Source: Sipunculus nudus
Lineage: Eukaryota; Annelida; Sipuncula; Golfingiida; Sipunculidae
Length of the DNA: 64,000 nt
Reading direction: 5' to 3'
Assembly (NCBI GenBank): GCA_026874595.1
Contig: CM049315.1
Coordinates: 66,159,416-66,223,415 of the forward strand
Part shown: positions 10,241 to 22,284 of the stretch, in pieces
Position numbering within the stretch: the stretch's first letter is position 1
How the letters are laid out: every line of letters starts with the position of its first letter
Notes under the pieces: generated by a model
The model's input: only the letters and a program-made list of their open reading frames with translations
The model's database searches: none
Told to the model about the DNA's origin: nothing
Position numbers and translations under genes: made by a program

Positions 10241-11237
10241 ACTATGTATACAATTACGTCCGGGTCAGTACATTCAGCAAATGTAATTTTCAAAATTCAT
10301 AAAGATATATTTAATCTGTAAAAATTAATATTTCCTTTCACTCCACAGTAATATCTATGCTTGCATATAACGCCAAGTGTAATATTTCAACCATTTTCAT
10401 TAATTTCGAAACAAAATTTTTTGATATCTTTATGACCTTTTAAGTCCTATGCAGTGCATCTTTACCCAATAAATAATGTATAAATAAGGAAAAATACCGA
10501 TGCAGTTGATTCTCTATTTTCTCTTGAGAAACATTCTTCAGTGTTTCGGTCTATAGACTATCTTTAAGCTGACACATGGACTGCCATAGTTAATATATAA
10601 AGCGGGAAAGGAATCTTGAGTTAAATACTTCAGTTTAGTAGCCCAGATGGACGTGATGCAAGATCATTTCAATAGTACGTACGCCGCTGGATTTACGCGG
10701 TATCAGTTGGGTTTGTAAAATATATTTCTAAACAGCGGGGTCAGTGGGACACTGGTCATTGTAATTATTGCAGCGTTTAACGATTTGGTATTTTTAATCA
10801 ATCGTGTTTAGATTGCATCTCATCTTATAGAGAGTGACAGCTAGTAGATCAGATTGTGGCAATAGCTAGGGATCTCCATGATCGTGAGACATCTTTATGA
10901 TCGTGCCAAAAGTTTTTAACTGTTCTCCAGAGGTGCTCGATATTATCTATATATCGGTATATCCCGATACGCCTGTTGCGTATCGCGATATGGTTTTCAT
11001 AAATCAATATATTTTTTATATTTTGTCAGACGTGACTGACACTTGTAGTTTTTTGTTTATGTCAAGTCACAACAAGTTAGTTCGAATTGACACGAATTCA
11101 GTAGAAAATATCGACAGTTTATTCTCTCCTGAGTTTTCCAACATAACAATTTTTACAAATGGCCGCCGGACATGCGCAGACCGAAACCATAAACACGTGA
11201 GACCAAATCACGTGATCAATGTATGTATGAAGGAATG
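10075..11237 (+). repeat. Tandem segmental duplication, copy A (1163 bp)
   Basis: The segment beginning CTCCCATTATGACATGG at 10075 starts again at 11238. Copy A includes a TA microsatellite (~10184-10238) and a 140-residue open frame (10897-11319) that runs past the copy boundary. That frame has no family motif and only its repetition makes it conspicuous. Near the copy end are TGCGCAG, AACACGTGAG and ATCACGTGATC, i.e. an NRF1-like half site and two E-boxes. The copies look nearly identical by eye, so the duplication should be recent. Confidence 0.93.
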
Positions 11238-11361
11238 CTCCCATTATGACATGGTAGAATCTGGTCTAAAAACCGATATTAAATTCCCGTCAAGTAAAAC
11301 AAAGATATTCAATATATAAATGCGAATATTTAAGCCATTTCAAGCATATATATATATATAT

Positions 11362-11403
<42 letters not shown>

Positions 11404-12540
11404 ACTATGTATACAATTACGTCCGGGTCAGTACATTCAGCAAATGTAATTTTCAAAATTCATAAAGATATATTTAATCTGTAAAAATTAATATTTCCTT
11501 TCACTCCACAGTAATATCTATGCTTGCATATAACGCCAAGTGTAATATTTCAACCATTTTCATTAATTTCGAAACAAAATTTTTTGATATCTTTATGACC
11601 TTTTAAGTCCTATGCAGTGCATCTTTACCCAATAAATAATGTATAAATAAGGAAAAATACCGATGCAGTTGATTCTCTATTTTCTCTTGAGAAACATTCT
11701 TCAGTGTTTCGGTCTATAGACTATCTTTAAGCTGACACATGGACTGCCATAGTTAATATATAAAGCGGGAAAGGAATCTTGAGTTAAATACTTCAGTTTA
11801 GTAGCCCAGATGGACGTCTTTGACGGTGGCATGGCGCTCTGACGGTTCAACGTCAACTGCAACGGGTGGTCTTGAGACCCAGCTGATCTCTACAGCTTGT
11901 GAGGATCATGGCTCGTCACGCAGACGGTCTTCTCAACTATCCTGGAAGCTGTTTTGTGATGCAAGATCATTTCAATAGTACGTACGCCGCTGGATTTACG
12001 CGGTATCAGTTGGGTTTGTGAAATATATTTCTAAACAGCGGGGTCAGTGGGACACTGGTCATTGTAATTATTGCAGCGTTTAACGATTTGGTATTTTTAA
12101 TCAATCGTGTTTAGATTGCATCTCATCTTATAGAGAGTGACAGCTAGTAGATCAGATTGTGGCAATAGCTAGGGATCTCCATGATCGTGAGACATCTTTA
12201 TGATCGTGCCAAAAGTTTTTAACTGTTCTCCAGAGGTGCTCGATATTATCTATATATCGGTATATCCCGATACGCCTGTTGCGTATCGCGATATGGTTTT
12301 CATAAATCAATATATTTTTTATATTTTGTCAGACGTGACTGACACTTGTAGTTTTTTGTTTGTGTCAAGTCACAACAAGTTAGTTCGAATTGACACGAAT
12401 TCAGTAGAAAATATCGACAGTTCATTCTCTCCTGAGTTTTCCAACATAACAATTTTTACAAATGGCCGCCGGACATGCGCAGACCGAAACCATAAACACG
12501 TGAGACCAAATCACGTGATCAATGTATGTATGAAGGAATG
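11238..12540 (+). repeat. Tandem segmental duplication, copy B (1303 bp, 140-bp extra)
   Basis: Copy B matches copy A base for base over long stretches, with rare substitutions such as those changing Met to Val and Leu to Ser in the shared open frame (12200-12661). It carries 140 extra bases at 11817-11956, between GGACG and TGATGCAAG, absent from copy A. Copy B ends at a C run (from ~12543). Confidence 0.93.
11817..11956 (+). other. 140-bp segment present only in copy B
   Basis: More GC-rich than its surroundings, starting TCTTTGACGG and ending GCTGTTTTG. It has no terminal inverted repeat and no evident target duplication, so loss from copy A is at least as likely as insertion into copy B. 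It does not read through in an obviously coding way. Confidence 0.7.
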
Positions 12541-12699
12541 CTGCCCCCCCCCCCCCCACTCCCAAAAAATATGTTTACGACGAAAAGAAAGAATAGGAAA
12601 TAACCGACCAGGATCAATATATATCAGTTGTAACTCCAGATTACCAGTGGTATTTTGGTAGATCTAAGCTCAGGCAAGATAAAGAAAACATCTCCCTCT
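12541..12699. other. C run and junction between duplication and gypsy element
   Basis: A C run of about 15 bases (12543-12558) separates copy B from DNA leading into the 3' end of the minus-strand gypsy element. No LTR of that element was recognised here. Confidence 0.5.
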
Positions 12700-13760
12700 C
12701 AATATTCAGAGGTTCAGTAGCCAATCTTTGAGGTATATGGTTTCATATTTTCTACATGAACAGTTTCCAAAACTTTCTGTGTCCTGACAGAATAATATAC
12801 AGAATTTGAGAGTGGACACTCAACAACTTATGGTCCTTTCCACTTGGAGGCAAGTGTAGCACAAAATGCATCTGACAAATAATGAGTTTTTAAAAGAACT
12901 TTGTCACCAACATCGAAAATGATTTCTCTTCTACCCTATCATAATTTACTTTTCTAGCCTCAGCCTGAAGGGCCATGTAGTAACAGTCTGATTAACCCTC
13001 CCTTTATCACTGACTGTCTTATCAGTAACAAATGATGTTATTCTATATCTTCATTTCCCTTACTCCCAGTGTTGACTTCCAGAGTATTGACAACAGCTGA
13101 TTTGATTTCCCTTGACAAAAATAAAATAGCTGGACTTAACCCTGTGGTCTTATTCACTACAGAATTGAGTGCAAAACGAAATTCAGCTAAGTGTGTGCCC
13201 CAAGTGCGATGATCACCACCACTGACAAATACTTGATTGGCGAGCATTTATTTCTCATCACGATTTGCCCGTTCGACCCAATCACTCTGAGGGTAATACG
13301 GATACAGTGCAAGAGTTTAACTCACCATTTGACACAGAGAGCTTTCATGATTTTACACACAAATTGGGAACCATTATCCGTGAGCAGCTTCTTAGGAGGG
13401 CCAAATCTAGTACATGCTTCACGAACCAAAAAAGGCAATTGCCTTAACGGTAACTTTTTTTAAAGGAAGGAGTTCCATCTATTTTGAAAAAATGGTCTTT
13501 CTGAACAAGAATAAACAGATGTTTTGAATATGTGGTCGGTAGCACTCCTTTTAGGTCAACTGCTACAATTTCCCAGGTTTCACTAGACCTGATCACCTCC
13601 ATAAGACCCGCTGGTTTTCTATAAATAAATTTGATCATCTGACAAACAGTTCAAGATTTCACAAAGTTCTTAACATCTTAGCCCAGACCTTACCAAAAGA
13701 AAGACTCTGATACACGGTGTGGAGTTTTGACGCGTCGCAGATGACCAGCTGTTGGAGAAC
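12700..13760 (-). pseudogene. Ty3/gypsy integrase (decayed)
   Basis: On the minus strand the frames read, in order: an HHCC zinc-binding region (a TAGHL-like start, then CTVCQMSKF near 13640), the core with EIVAVDLKG (first catalytic Asp near 13553), LLTDNGSQF (second Asp near 13375) and VERANR (Glu near 13265). Then come GTHLAEFRFALNSVVNKTTG at 13140-13200 and a C-terminal domain with VGDKVLLKTHYLSDA and KWKGPYVVE-like text near 12830-12910. The Asp-Asp-Glu residues survive but several frameshifts and stops break the frame. It belongs with the RT at 14160-14790 and the gag-protease at 22940-23960. The segments at 13038-13247 and 13444-13638 are its longest intact pieces. Confidence 0.88.
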
Positions 13761-14159
13761 AGTGTAGTTCATGCAAAATAGTAGGTATCAGAATATGTCG
13801 GAACTAAAATTTTAGGACCAGGATGAGCGTTTCTCAGAGTACAGAGTTTATAGTACAGTCCTTCGCTATGTGGTGATTTGGTGATTCAGATTGTTTCTCT
13901 GAATCAGACTCTTAATATTCAAAGATGGGTTTAAGATCTTAATCATCTTTCTGCAACACGTTGTTCCCATGTCAGCGATAACACAATGATGTAGACTGGC
14001 CCAGTCAATGAAATGGCTCTGATACCACGCGGCAACTTACACAACTAATTACCATTCTCTGACCCTCTTATTTCATGATAAGAGCAAGAACTGAGTTACG
14101 TCGCGTCTATCGGTACATGGAATCACGTTTCATTTGAAGCAATTTAGCAGTAAACATCA
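13761..14159 (-). pseudogene. Degraded gypsy pol linker; RNase H largely missing
   Basis: Between the RT catalytic box and the integrase zinc finger only about 400 bp remain, where a full gypsy element would carry the rest of RT, the connection and RNase H (well over 1 kb). Short phrases such as IDWASLHH and ADMGTT are compatible with the region upstream of integrase. An internal deletion is the simplest reading. Confidence 0.6.
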
Positions 14160-14790
14160 ATTCACTAAAGCCCAGGCAGGGCTAACAATGATGTCATCAA
14201 TATGGACTTCAGAGTACTGAGCGAGACCATTGCGTTTTCACAAACCCTTTTCAACCAATCTCTTGAAAGTTGCCGGTCCACCTAAGACATTTTACGGAAG
14301 AACTTTGAGGTGGCATAAATTCTGACCTATAGTGAAACTTGTGAGTTCGCAATCCTGTTTTCGTACTTGGACCTGCCAATACCCCGAACGCATGTCTAGT
14401 GTCGAAAAACCTTTGGAACCATGAAGCTTCGACATGACTTTGTCTATAGAGTTCAGTGGATACGAATCCGACATAGCATCTAAATTCAACTGCCGAAAAT
14501 CGATACACATACGATACGTCCTATTCCGTTTTTGAACCATGGTGACGGGACTGCACCAAGGACGATTCGATTCCTCAGTTATCCCATCTGCAAGCACCTG
14601 TTGGATTTGTTTATTAGCAGCTTTCTCCTAAGCTGGTGACAATCGATATGGTATTAACTTAATCGGTTCTGTGCCGTCTAAAAGTTGTAATTCATGTTCT
14701 AAAATGTCAGTATAAACCAGGCTTTTCTGTCAAAACGTCAGGAAATGCAGTTTTCAGATTTTTTATTTCCGTGTCACGTTTTACTTCATC
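14160..14790 (-). pseudogene. Ty3/gypsy reverse transcriptase (decayed)
   Basis: The minus strand reads a lead-in with EHELQLLDGTEPIKLIPYRL, then VLADGITEESNRPWCSPVTM, CIDFRQLN, STLDMRSGYWQVQV (first catalytic Asp) and, after a frameshift, VHIDDIIV near 14188-14205 (the Y/F-x-D-D box with His in place of Tyr). These are the ordered motifs of a gypsy RT. A stop and frameshifts interrupt it. On its 5' side the element is interrupted at about 14812 by an ~8-kb inverted-repeat unit; the upstream gag-protease resumes at 22940. Confidence 0.9.
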
Positions 14791-14811
14791 TGCAGTCCGC
14801 TTATGAAGATC

Positions 14812-15690
14812 GCTTTTATTATCAGCATTATAGTAGGATCAGGAACAGGATGGAGGTTTAACAAAGGTCACCTAATAACTTTATTTTTATGTCAGCTAAC
14901 CAGTAGGAGCCAGATGCAAAGTCCTTAATGAGGCAAGCACGATATATGAAATCTCTTCCAGACAGAATATCAGAAAATACGCATATTTAAAGTTTTAGAT
15001 GCAAATCATGTTAATGAATGGCATACATTTTATTCAGGGGCAATTAAGGGTGTTGAATCCAAATCTACTGTATGCCCAGCTGGCAAATGGGCCAAAATAT
15101 TCCACAATTGTTGGTTTCCATGGCAACCTGTGTTTATTATCCAGTAACTCTGATGTTTAAATAAATGGCTATAACTTTGATTTAAAACATAAACCATTGA
15201 AATAAACACTGAGATTTTAGCAAATTAATATATTTTTCCTGCAAGTGCAGTTTTGGCATTGCATTGTTTACATTGTTACAGGTGTCTGTTTTGTTGTAAC
15301 AAAAATTGTGCTGATCACGATTACTGATCTGTTGTTATTAGGTTCCGCAACAACATATTATGCTATATGCCAAATATATGCAAATTATATGGTAAAATTT
15401 TTCACTTTAAAAAAACTTAGCTTTTAATACCACCTTCCTTCAAAATATAACTTCTTTCAGCTTATGATATATCCTGGTAAAAGTACGCTTTACTAGAGAA
15501 ACAAATTTAAGATTTTGCTCACTTTCTTCTAATATTTAGATACTTATGAAAATTTATGACGGCAACCCACCTACGTCTGCAAGTTACAGGCCGGGACTTA
15601 TCCACAAGTGAACAATTCCTGATACACATTCCTCACAATGTATAATGCTCCTAGATTGTTTTATATGTTGATCCAAATCCAACAATTATC
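14812..15690. repeat. Left arm of long inverted repeat (~8-kb unit)
   Basis: Starting near TCGCTTTTATTATCAGC, this arm is the diverged reverse complement of 22285-22935. Matching blocks, in order, include GGTTTAACAAAGGTCACCTA, GTCAGCTAACCAGTAGGA, GGCTATAACT(T), CCTTC..TTTCAGCTTAT and CTGCAAGTTACAGG. The left arm is longer because of an AT-rich insertion at about 15245-15430, which also contains TTAGGTTCCGCAACAAC, matching TTAGGTTCCGTAACAAC at 1153-1169. Exact outer borders are ambiguous by about 50 bp. Confidence 0.75.
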
Positions 15691-18400
15691 TTTCGAAATT
15701 ATTTTAAAATTTTTATTATGATTATGTACATATTTTGCATAAATTTGCATAATTTAATAGAATAAAGCAGGTAAATTATGATCAGTCTGAACTTATTTTC
15801 TGTAGCTTTTTTTTGTCCTTTAAAAAATGTCCTCAAAAAATTGGCCAAGAGTACCTCGGACTGATGGGTTTCCATGGCAACCCATGCAGGTGAACTTTGC
15901 AATTTATATTAAAATTTTGAATAAACGCCAGTATGCAGGATTTGGAAATAAACTTTACCAAAGTACAGTCTTAGAATACACATCATATTCTATATGCAAT
16001 TTTTTGCACATTTTCAACAGAGAATAAAATATTTTGTGTTAAAAACGTACATTACTTCTTCCTTTGCTATATCACTTCTTCAGCATTCAATTTATTTTGG
16101 CAAAGGGGTATATAAAAAGTATAGCAAATTAATTATTGTTTATTACTTTCATATCTAAAGTTTTCATACAAATGAATATTCATGAATGTTAAGATTAATC
16201 AGGTGCATATCCAGAAAATATTTTTCATGAGAATATCCATTATAAAGGTTCTAAAATCCGGAAAAAAATTAAGATGGCGGTGGTTTATACCCTCTTACTG
16301 GACTCCCTAGACCACCCTCCGGATCCGTTTCTACAAGTACCAGTTAGCCATATATGCTTGTTATAAGTCATGTCAAGACAGACATATATTCATAAATGAC
16401 CGACTGGTGGGAGCTTTGTTTAAAATCACTATTTACACTCAAATTTATGCTATCTTAAAAAAGTACAGCAAGTAAAATTAGATATCGTATGGAAATTTTG
16501 GCATTTTATGCCCAGCTAAAAAATGCCTTAAATTTGATGGAGTCCACAACACCCTTGGTTAATTTTGAAAAGAGTTCATATTTAAAGAAACGACAAAAAC
16601 TATTAATTTAAACATAGAACATTGAATAAAATGCAGGAATATGATATATTGTGCCTTGTGCCATCAAGGGTAGTATTATGAAATTGCACAATTTCAATAA
16701 AATGCTGTATGCAAGGATATGCATTTTCTTGTAAAAAGTAATAATTAAAAATATCTTTAAATTTCTCGGTCCTTTGAAACATGACGTCCTTCATCTTACA
16801 TTTTTTTCTGGTAAAAAAAGCACATTACTCAAGAAACAAAGTTACTATTTTTTCTTAAATTTCATCTGAGATTTTCATACATTTGGATATCCATGACACC
16901 ATACCGTAATGTCGTACTTCTTTATCTGTATGTTACCGATTCCATTAAAAAAAACGGTATTTATCGAAAAGTGTACAATTTCTTTACCATTTTTCCTTAG
17001 ATTGTAAAGCTTGTTATGCCTTTAGATATAAATTAAACAAATATCTCGAATTTTCTTTTCATTTCTATCATAATAATTTACATATCTGTATCAGTTTGCA
17101 TAATTCTTAAGAAATTGTACGGCAAATAACTATAATCCTTGATAATCATTCTGTTGATCATTTTTAAACCATAGATACTTTATGTAAGGGGTCATTGTTC
17201 GTATTCTTCTAAGGTAAGTTTAACTTTATGTTGAATAAGATGGTATGTACTTTTAAAAGAATAAGTACAGGAAAATTCTTAGAATTAATTTTTATTCTAG
17301 AAATTATTTTCAGCCCTTCTGACTTTCATTCTTTCTGAGAGAGAGCGAAGAGTTTCAGTCCGTTATCTTTCCGTCGATCTGGCCATCACATTTGCCATGA
17401 TCAGGATACCAATGGTAACCCTATTATTTCATTTTCGGTTTGAAGGCTGCTGGAGCTTAATATTTAGTATGCCCACCTTGAAAATGGTCCAAAAAATCAC
17501 TCAAAATGTTATGGTTTTCATGGCATCCAAGGCATTTTTTGCAAGTATGTTGACGTTCAAAGAAATGGCTATAACTCTATTGATTTTTAACGTGAAACAT
17601 TGTAATGGAACTAAGAAAATAAGCCATCCAAAAATGCTCCTTTAACAGTTTCAGCTCTGCAACTTTGCATGATTTACTTATCAAGGTATATGCATATATA
17701 TGCAATTTACCTGGATAATAAAATACCCCCACCCCCGCTAAAAAAATAATAATAAAACTTGAACATCCCCGTTAAAAGAATAATATATTTTACTTATTTT
17801 CTAGCTTGCATATTGAATACTTGCATGCTAACAGATATTGATGACACCCTATCCTATTTTTCTAGACCTTCATGTTATAGTTTCATTTAAGACCAAGATA
17901 CACCAGTGAGCGATTATTTTTTTTGTAAGCTACCCAGGAACTAGCAGTTTCTTGCTGTATATTCCAAAACCAACACTTGCCTTTTGTATTTTCCTATGTT
18001 CACCTTGTAGCCCATCATTTTGAATTTATAAGAAGACTTATTTCTATGGCCAGATTATAAAACAGTTAAACCTAACATTCAAAAGAATTTAAGAGGTGAC
18101 ATTCCAGAACAGATTTATTCCATTATTCACTCTTTAAAAAGTGTTGTTTAGTAGTGCAATATCAAAGTACAATATGGTGTTAGTGGTGATTTGGCCTTGC
18201 ATGCCTTTAATATGTGAGTAGATGCTGTTAATGTGAATACACTAAGCCTACAACCGGTCCATGATCCATCAGCTGACACTAAACTGAAATATATCTTGCA
18301 GTGACTTCATCTGGGGTTTCCAAGGTAATGTTATCACAACCTTAATCAGCCTGCGTGTAAAGTTTGGACTTCCCAAGTCTAACCGGCTTCTGTCCAACAA
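15691..18400. repeat. Interior of the 8-kb unit: diverged repeats of the arm modules
   Basis: Blocks such as TTTCCATGGCAACC (near 15115 and 15868), AAATGGCTATAACT (near 15166 and 17562), CTGGTAAAA..AGC..TTACT.GAGAAACAAA (near 15475 and 16808) and ATGCCCAGCT (near 15070 and 16510) recur in the same order. The unit seems built from several diverged copies of one few-hundred-bp module. No transposase or other protein motif was found in any frame. A weak YY1-like AAGATGGCGG lies at 16271. Confidence 0.5.
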
Positions 18401-18419
18401 ACGAATGCGTTTTAGGACC

Positions 18420-20205
18420 ATGTTATGACCCAGCAATGGGGAGTAATCACAATGCCAGGATCCATCACCTCAATTAACACTGGGTTCTTGCCATGTGATT
18501 GGAAAATGGCTCGGATCACACCTGTGTACAAAGGTAAAGGTCAATATAATGACATGACTAATTAAGACCAATAGCGATCGATCCACACCTTGCAAAGGTG
18601 TTTGAGAAAATTGTAAAGGATCGGGTAATAGAATTTCTTATTCATGCCAATTTTATATCTGTATGTCAACATGCCTTTATGCCAAACGAATCTACCATCA
18701 CCACTCTGCATACTTTCATTGATTATGCCTACCTACTTATGGATAAAGGGCACCTTACCTGTACAAGCTCTCTCGATCTAGCAAAAGGTTTCGATACAAT
18801 TATTCATTCACTATTACTAGGTAAACTTGACCGGATTGGTTGTTCTAGAATAACTATAGACTGATTTTCCTCTTACTTAAGAGCCGTCTCCAAATCGTAT
18901 GATGCAATGGGAATTTATCTGACGCAGAATAATGAAAATTGGTGTCCCTTAAGGCTCTATACTAGGACCAGTAATGTTTATAATTTATTTTAATGACATT
19001 TTTTAAAACTAAAATCATCTTATTGTGTTTCTAATGCGGATGATACCACTTTACACTGATGATGTACTTCAAGTTTTCAGCCTTCAGAGGTTCAGAGTAA
19101 ATTACAACAGGCTGTAAACTTTATCTGCGAATGATTTGCTGCTAATCGATTGACGATTGATGTAGTTAAAACTAATGTAATGTTATTAGGAAGTTAAACT
19201 CGCGTAAATTGTGTGTAAACAGTGTACTTCTACAACATCTTTATGAAACTAAACTACCAGGAATAACTATTGATGCAAGCCTATCCCGGTTACCGCATGA
19301 ACAAGTACTTTCAAATAAATTATCACCTAAGCTTGCATTATTAAACCGCCTCTATAAATACTAATCTGGTGATACATTATCAGTTGTGTATAACACGATT
19401 ATACAGCCTCATATAGACTATGCCATAAGTTTATAGGGAAAGAGACTAACAAAGCTGGATAAGGGGAGAATACAAAAAAAGGAAAACAGAGGACCCCGTA
19501 TCATTACTGGATGTTTTAATTTCGATGTTCGTAGTGCAACATTATTAAAAAAATGAACTGGATGTCTGTATCAAAACGATATGAATACTTCACAGCCCTT
19601 TTTATGCATAAATTATCACATCAAACAACGCATACAGGTAGGCGAGAATCATTGTCATTTGTCAAAAACTCTCACGATTACTCAACAAGATATGCAACTA
19701 ATAATTTAATTGCCCTTCCAAAGCCGAGAACGGAATATTATAGATCAAGTTTTATTTATGCTGGTCCGATGTGATGGAATACGTTACCATATGAGCTAAG
19801 ATCAGTAAACTCCCTAGCCACTTTAAAGCATAACGCCAAATCCTTTTTATGCTCTTAATTATATACTCTAAAGCATTTTAGATTTGATCTTTGATCTTTT
19901 CATGTTTTAAAGTAACCTAATTACTTGCAAAGTAACTAAAAACATATGCTCCTTCATTTACATAAGTTTACAGAATGCGATCTTTTCATGCGATAATTTC
20001 ATCATTTTAATTTGTTCATAATATGCAAGATTTTATTATTATCATACGTTTGTTAGATTTAATGTGTATACATTTATGTATATGATTTTATGTATTTTAA
20101 CGTTAATGTACTCTATATATACAACTTTCACATGGCCTATAGTGGAAGAACAAAATTACTTCTGAACAAGTTACCCTATATAATAAATTGAAATAATAAA
20201 TAATA
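18420..20205 (+). pseudogene. LINE ORF2 fragment (CR1/Jockey-like RT), decayed
   Basis: This is the 3' half of a non-LTR retrotransposon ORF2, which nicks target DNA and reverse-transcribes its own RNA. In order the frames show LPCDWKMARITPVYKGKG (18500-18555), KVFEKIVKDRV, SSLDLAKGFDTIIHSLLL (first catalytic Asp) at 18598-18864, then GSILGPVMFIIYFND near 18960 and NADDTTLY near 19035 (usual FADDTTLY). The C-terminal region 19553-19860 has TRYATNNLIALP. and WNTLP.ELRS. phrases. Multiple stops and frameshifts are present. An AAT/AATA-rich tail ends near 20200. No endonuclease part is present, so it is 5' truncated as usual for LINEs. It sits inside the 8-kb inverted-repeat unit. Confidence 0.85.
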
Positions 20206-20229
20206 ATTATATTAATTTGAAATGGAGGT

Positions 20230-20345
20230 ACAGAATGCGACCGCTACCGCCCTGTCACGTATAGTCCCAGACCGTAATGGATCTTGTAGATGTAAATATT
20301 TAGGTAATTGAATTAGATAAAAAAACAGCTATTTAAATACTCCAG
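20230..20345 (+). repeat. Dispersed repeat copy (CCCTGTCACGTA family)
   Basis: The stretch with CGCCCTGTCACGTATAGTCC and GTAATGGATCTTGTAGATGTA is matched by 33700-33800 (CTGCCCTGTCACGTAGTCCG, then GGAATGGAAATCTACAGATG). Both are followed by an A-rich run. Confidence 0.6.
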
Positions 20346-20379
20346 GTCAAATGCTAAGAATTTATGCTTTGAGTCTGAC

Positions 20380-21165
20380 CTCTGAGCTTCTTCAGTCTAC
20401 TCACCCTGTGTCTGTGCATTATCTAATCATGTCCTGAGGAGAACTTTGGACTTTTTTAAAATTTGAACTCAACCATTCACTTCAAACTGGAGTATTCTTC
20501 CGGAAACCAAGGTGTGAATATCTTTGACCTGCAGCCTTTGATCTCCTGATCACAAATTAAAATGGGTTGAATTTAAAATCAAACATAACGGGAGTTCATC
20601 ATTTGAAATCAACCCTTAGAGAGGATCAAACACCTGGGACCTCAAAAATTGGACCCTTAGATTGAAATTCTGTTAATGATTGGTACCATATATTTGAGGT
20701 CAGAATTCAATAAATCAGTCCAAAAATGAATTCAGCATCTGAAAACTAAACTATTAACGTTTGATCTTCACCTGTGATCTTGTGCAAGAGTATAATGCTA
20801 TACATGTGACCTTATGACCCCAAAACCAATCAGGTCCATCTCCAATTAGCAGGTCACCTATGTGTTCTTAATGGGAGGTCTGGAATGAAAAATTTGGCTT
20901 AAAATGCATCTAATAAAGTAGATCCTGTGATCTTGACCTTTGACCTCATGACTCAAAACAGTAGAGTTCTTGCTTAAGAGGCGGCCCATCTATAATTCAT
21001 GTTTGAAATCGACCTGTCATTCACTGGAATTATCATCAGGAAACAAATATGATGGAGATACATAATGACCGACAGACGGATGGACAGGGTGATTACTTTA
21101 GGGCATCTACTTATTCAAGCCGGGCCCTAATAACACACAAGGTTTCAGGATTCTAGATGAAACCA
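20380..21165 (+). repeat. Dispersed repeat with TGACCT/AGGTCA motifs and a (GACA)n-like end
   Basis: A diverged tandem array in which TTTGACCT, GATCTTGACCTTTGACCTC or GTGACCTTATGACCCC recur every ~140 bp, ending in GACCGACAGACGGATGGACAGGGTGATTACT-type sequence near 21065-21100. The same order of modules is found at 44740-45600, so this is one composite repeat family. Confidence 0.65.
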
Positions 21166-21234
21166 CAGTTAATATACTGACAAAATTGCTGTCATTTGAC
21201 GGTCTCAAAAACAAAGATAATTAAAAATAAATAG

Positions 21235-21945
21235 AAAAAAAATGCAGGTGGCGCCACCAGTTTTCGGGTCCTGACAACCGTAGTCATGGTCATTATTTGA
21301 GGCAAAATTCATGGCAGTACTAGCAATATTTATTCAGATGCTGGAGAATTTGTTTCTCATTTAATAATTGTTGGGTCACTTACAGGCCCCATAGCTCAGA
21401 GGAAAAAGGTCGCAGTGATCTAATTTCAGGTTTCCAAAGAGATTTTTTACTGACTTTCCTCTCAGTCAGTTACAGGATTCTCAGTTACGGTGTCAAAATG
21501 TGACAGTATAACGGACGGACGGACGGATCAGGACGGAGGCTGACCGATCATTATGGCTCAGTTGACTCACAGTTAGCATATATCTGACTTTGCTTACATC
21601 AAGTTTTATCCTATAGCTCAAAGAATATGGGCCACATAACCCAATTTCAGGATTCGAAGGTGGCACGCCAAGGACATCCCTGGATATATCATGTTTTTGG
21701 CCGTTTATTTAATACGATTTGTGCCCTGTTAATTTACTGCTTGACTGCTTCATTTGGTCGCAGTGACCTAAATACAGGTGTCGAGGGAGAATTTTGGACT
21801 TTCCTGGATGTTAAGTTAGAAGATTTCAGGCCAAGTCACGATTTGTGCCCTGTTAACAGACTGACGGACAGACAGACGAACAGACAAACGACGAATAAAG
21901 AGTGATCGCTATAACTCAGATGACTTTCAGTCGCCCGAGTTAAAA
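21235..21945 (+). mobile_element. Helitron-like repeats, two 3' modules in tandem
   Basis: Two related modules follow each other. Each has a CATAGCTC(A/G)..GGAAA-AGGTCGCAGTGA-TAATTTCAGG section, a run of GGAC repeats, and a terminal hairpin. The second ends ACTCAGATGACTTTCAGTCG then CCCGAGTTAA (21913-21942); the first ends less regularly near 21560-21585. The hairpin plus (C/G)TAA end resembles the 3' end of Helitron/HINE elements (hairpin then CTRR). The 92-residue frame (21627-21905) belongs to this repeat. A perfect GGTGGCGCCACC palindrome lies at 21246-21257. Confidence 0.6.
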
Positions 21946-22284
21946 ATGGACAAACAACATTGTAACATCTCAAACTTGTAGATAGATTGCTACACCAAAT
22001 TCGCTCCCTTTTACTGAACTATTTGTCTTAGATGTACATACACGCACAGTTTTGGAGTATCAGACAAGCCTCCGCTGAGTCCTAGATTCTTTGGTTTTTG
22101 CTCCGTAACTCCGAGGATCTAGGTTACGGTGACCTACAGTGACGTACCAGATCTGTTTGACTAGTTGTGTACCCTCTATATATAATTTTATCTAATTCCA
22201 AAAATTGGTCCATGAATATTGTGTGATTATAAGTGCGATTATACCTACAGGTCATTAGACGTTTAAATACAAACGCATTATATA
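21946..22284. other. Unrecognised interior of the 8-kb unit
   Basis: No coding or repeat feature recognised between the Helitron-like repeat and the right arm. Confidence 0.35.

Noticed and set aside
10897-12661. Duplicated 140/153-residue open frames as a gene pair
   Set aside because: They are copies of one frame within a non-coding tandem duplication, have no family motif, extend through TA-rich sequence and differ at their ends only because of the junctions.
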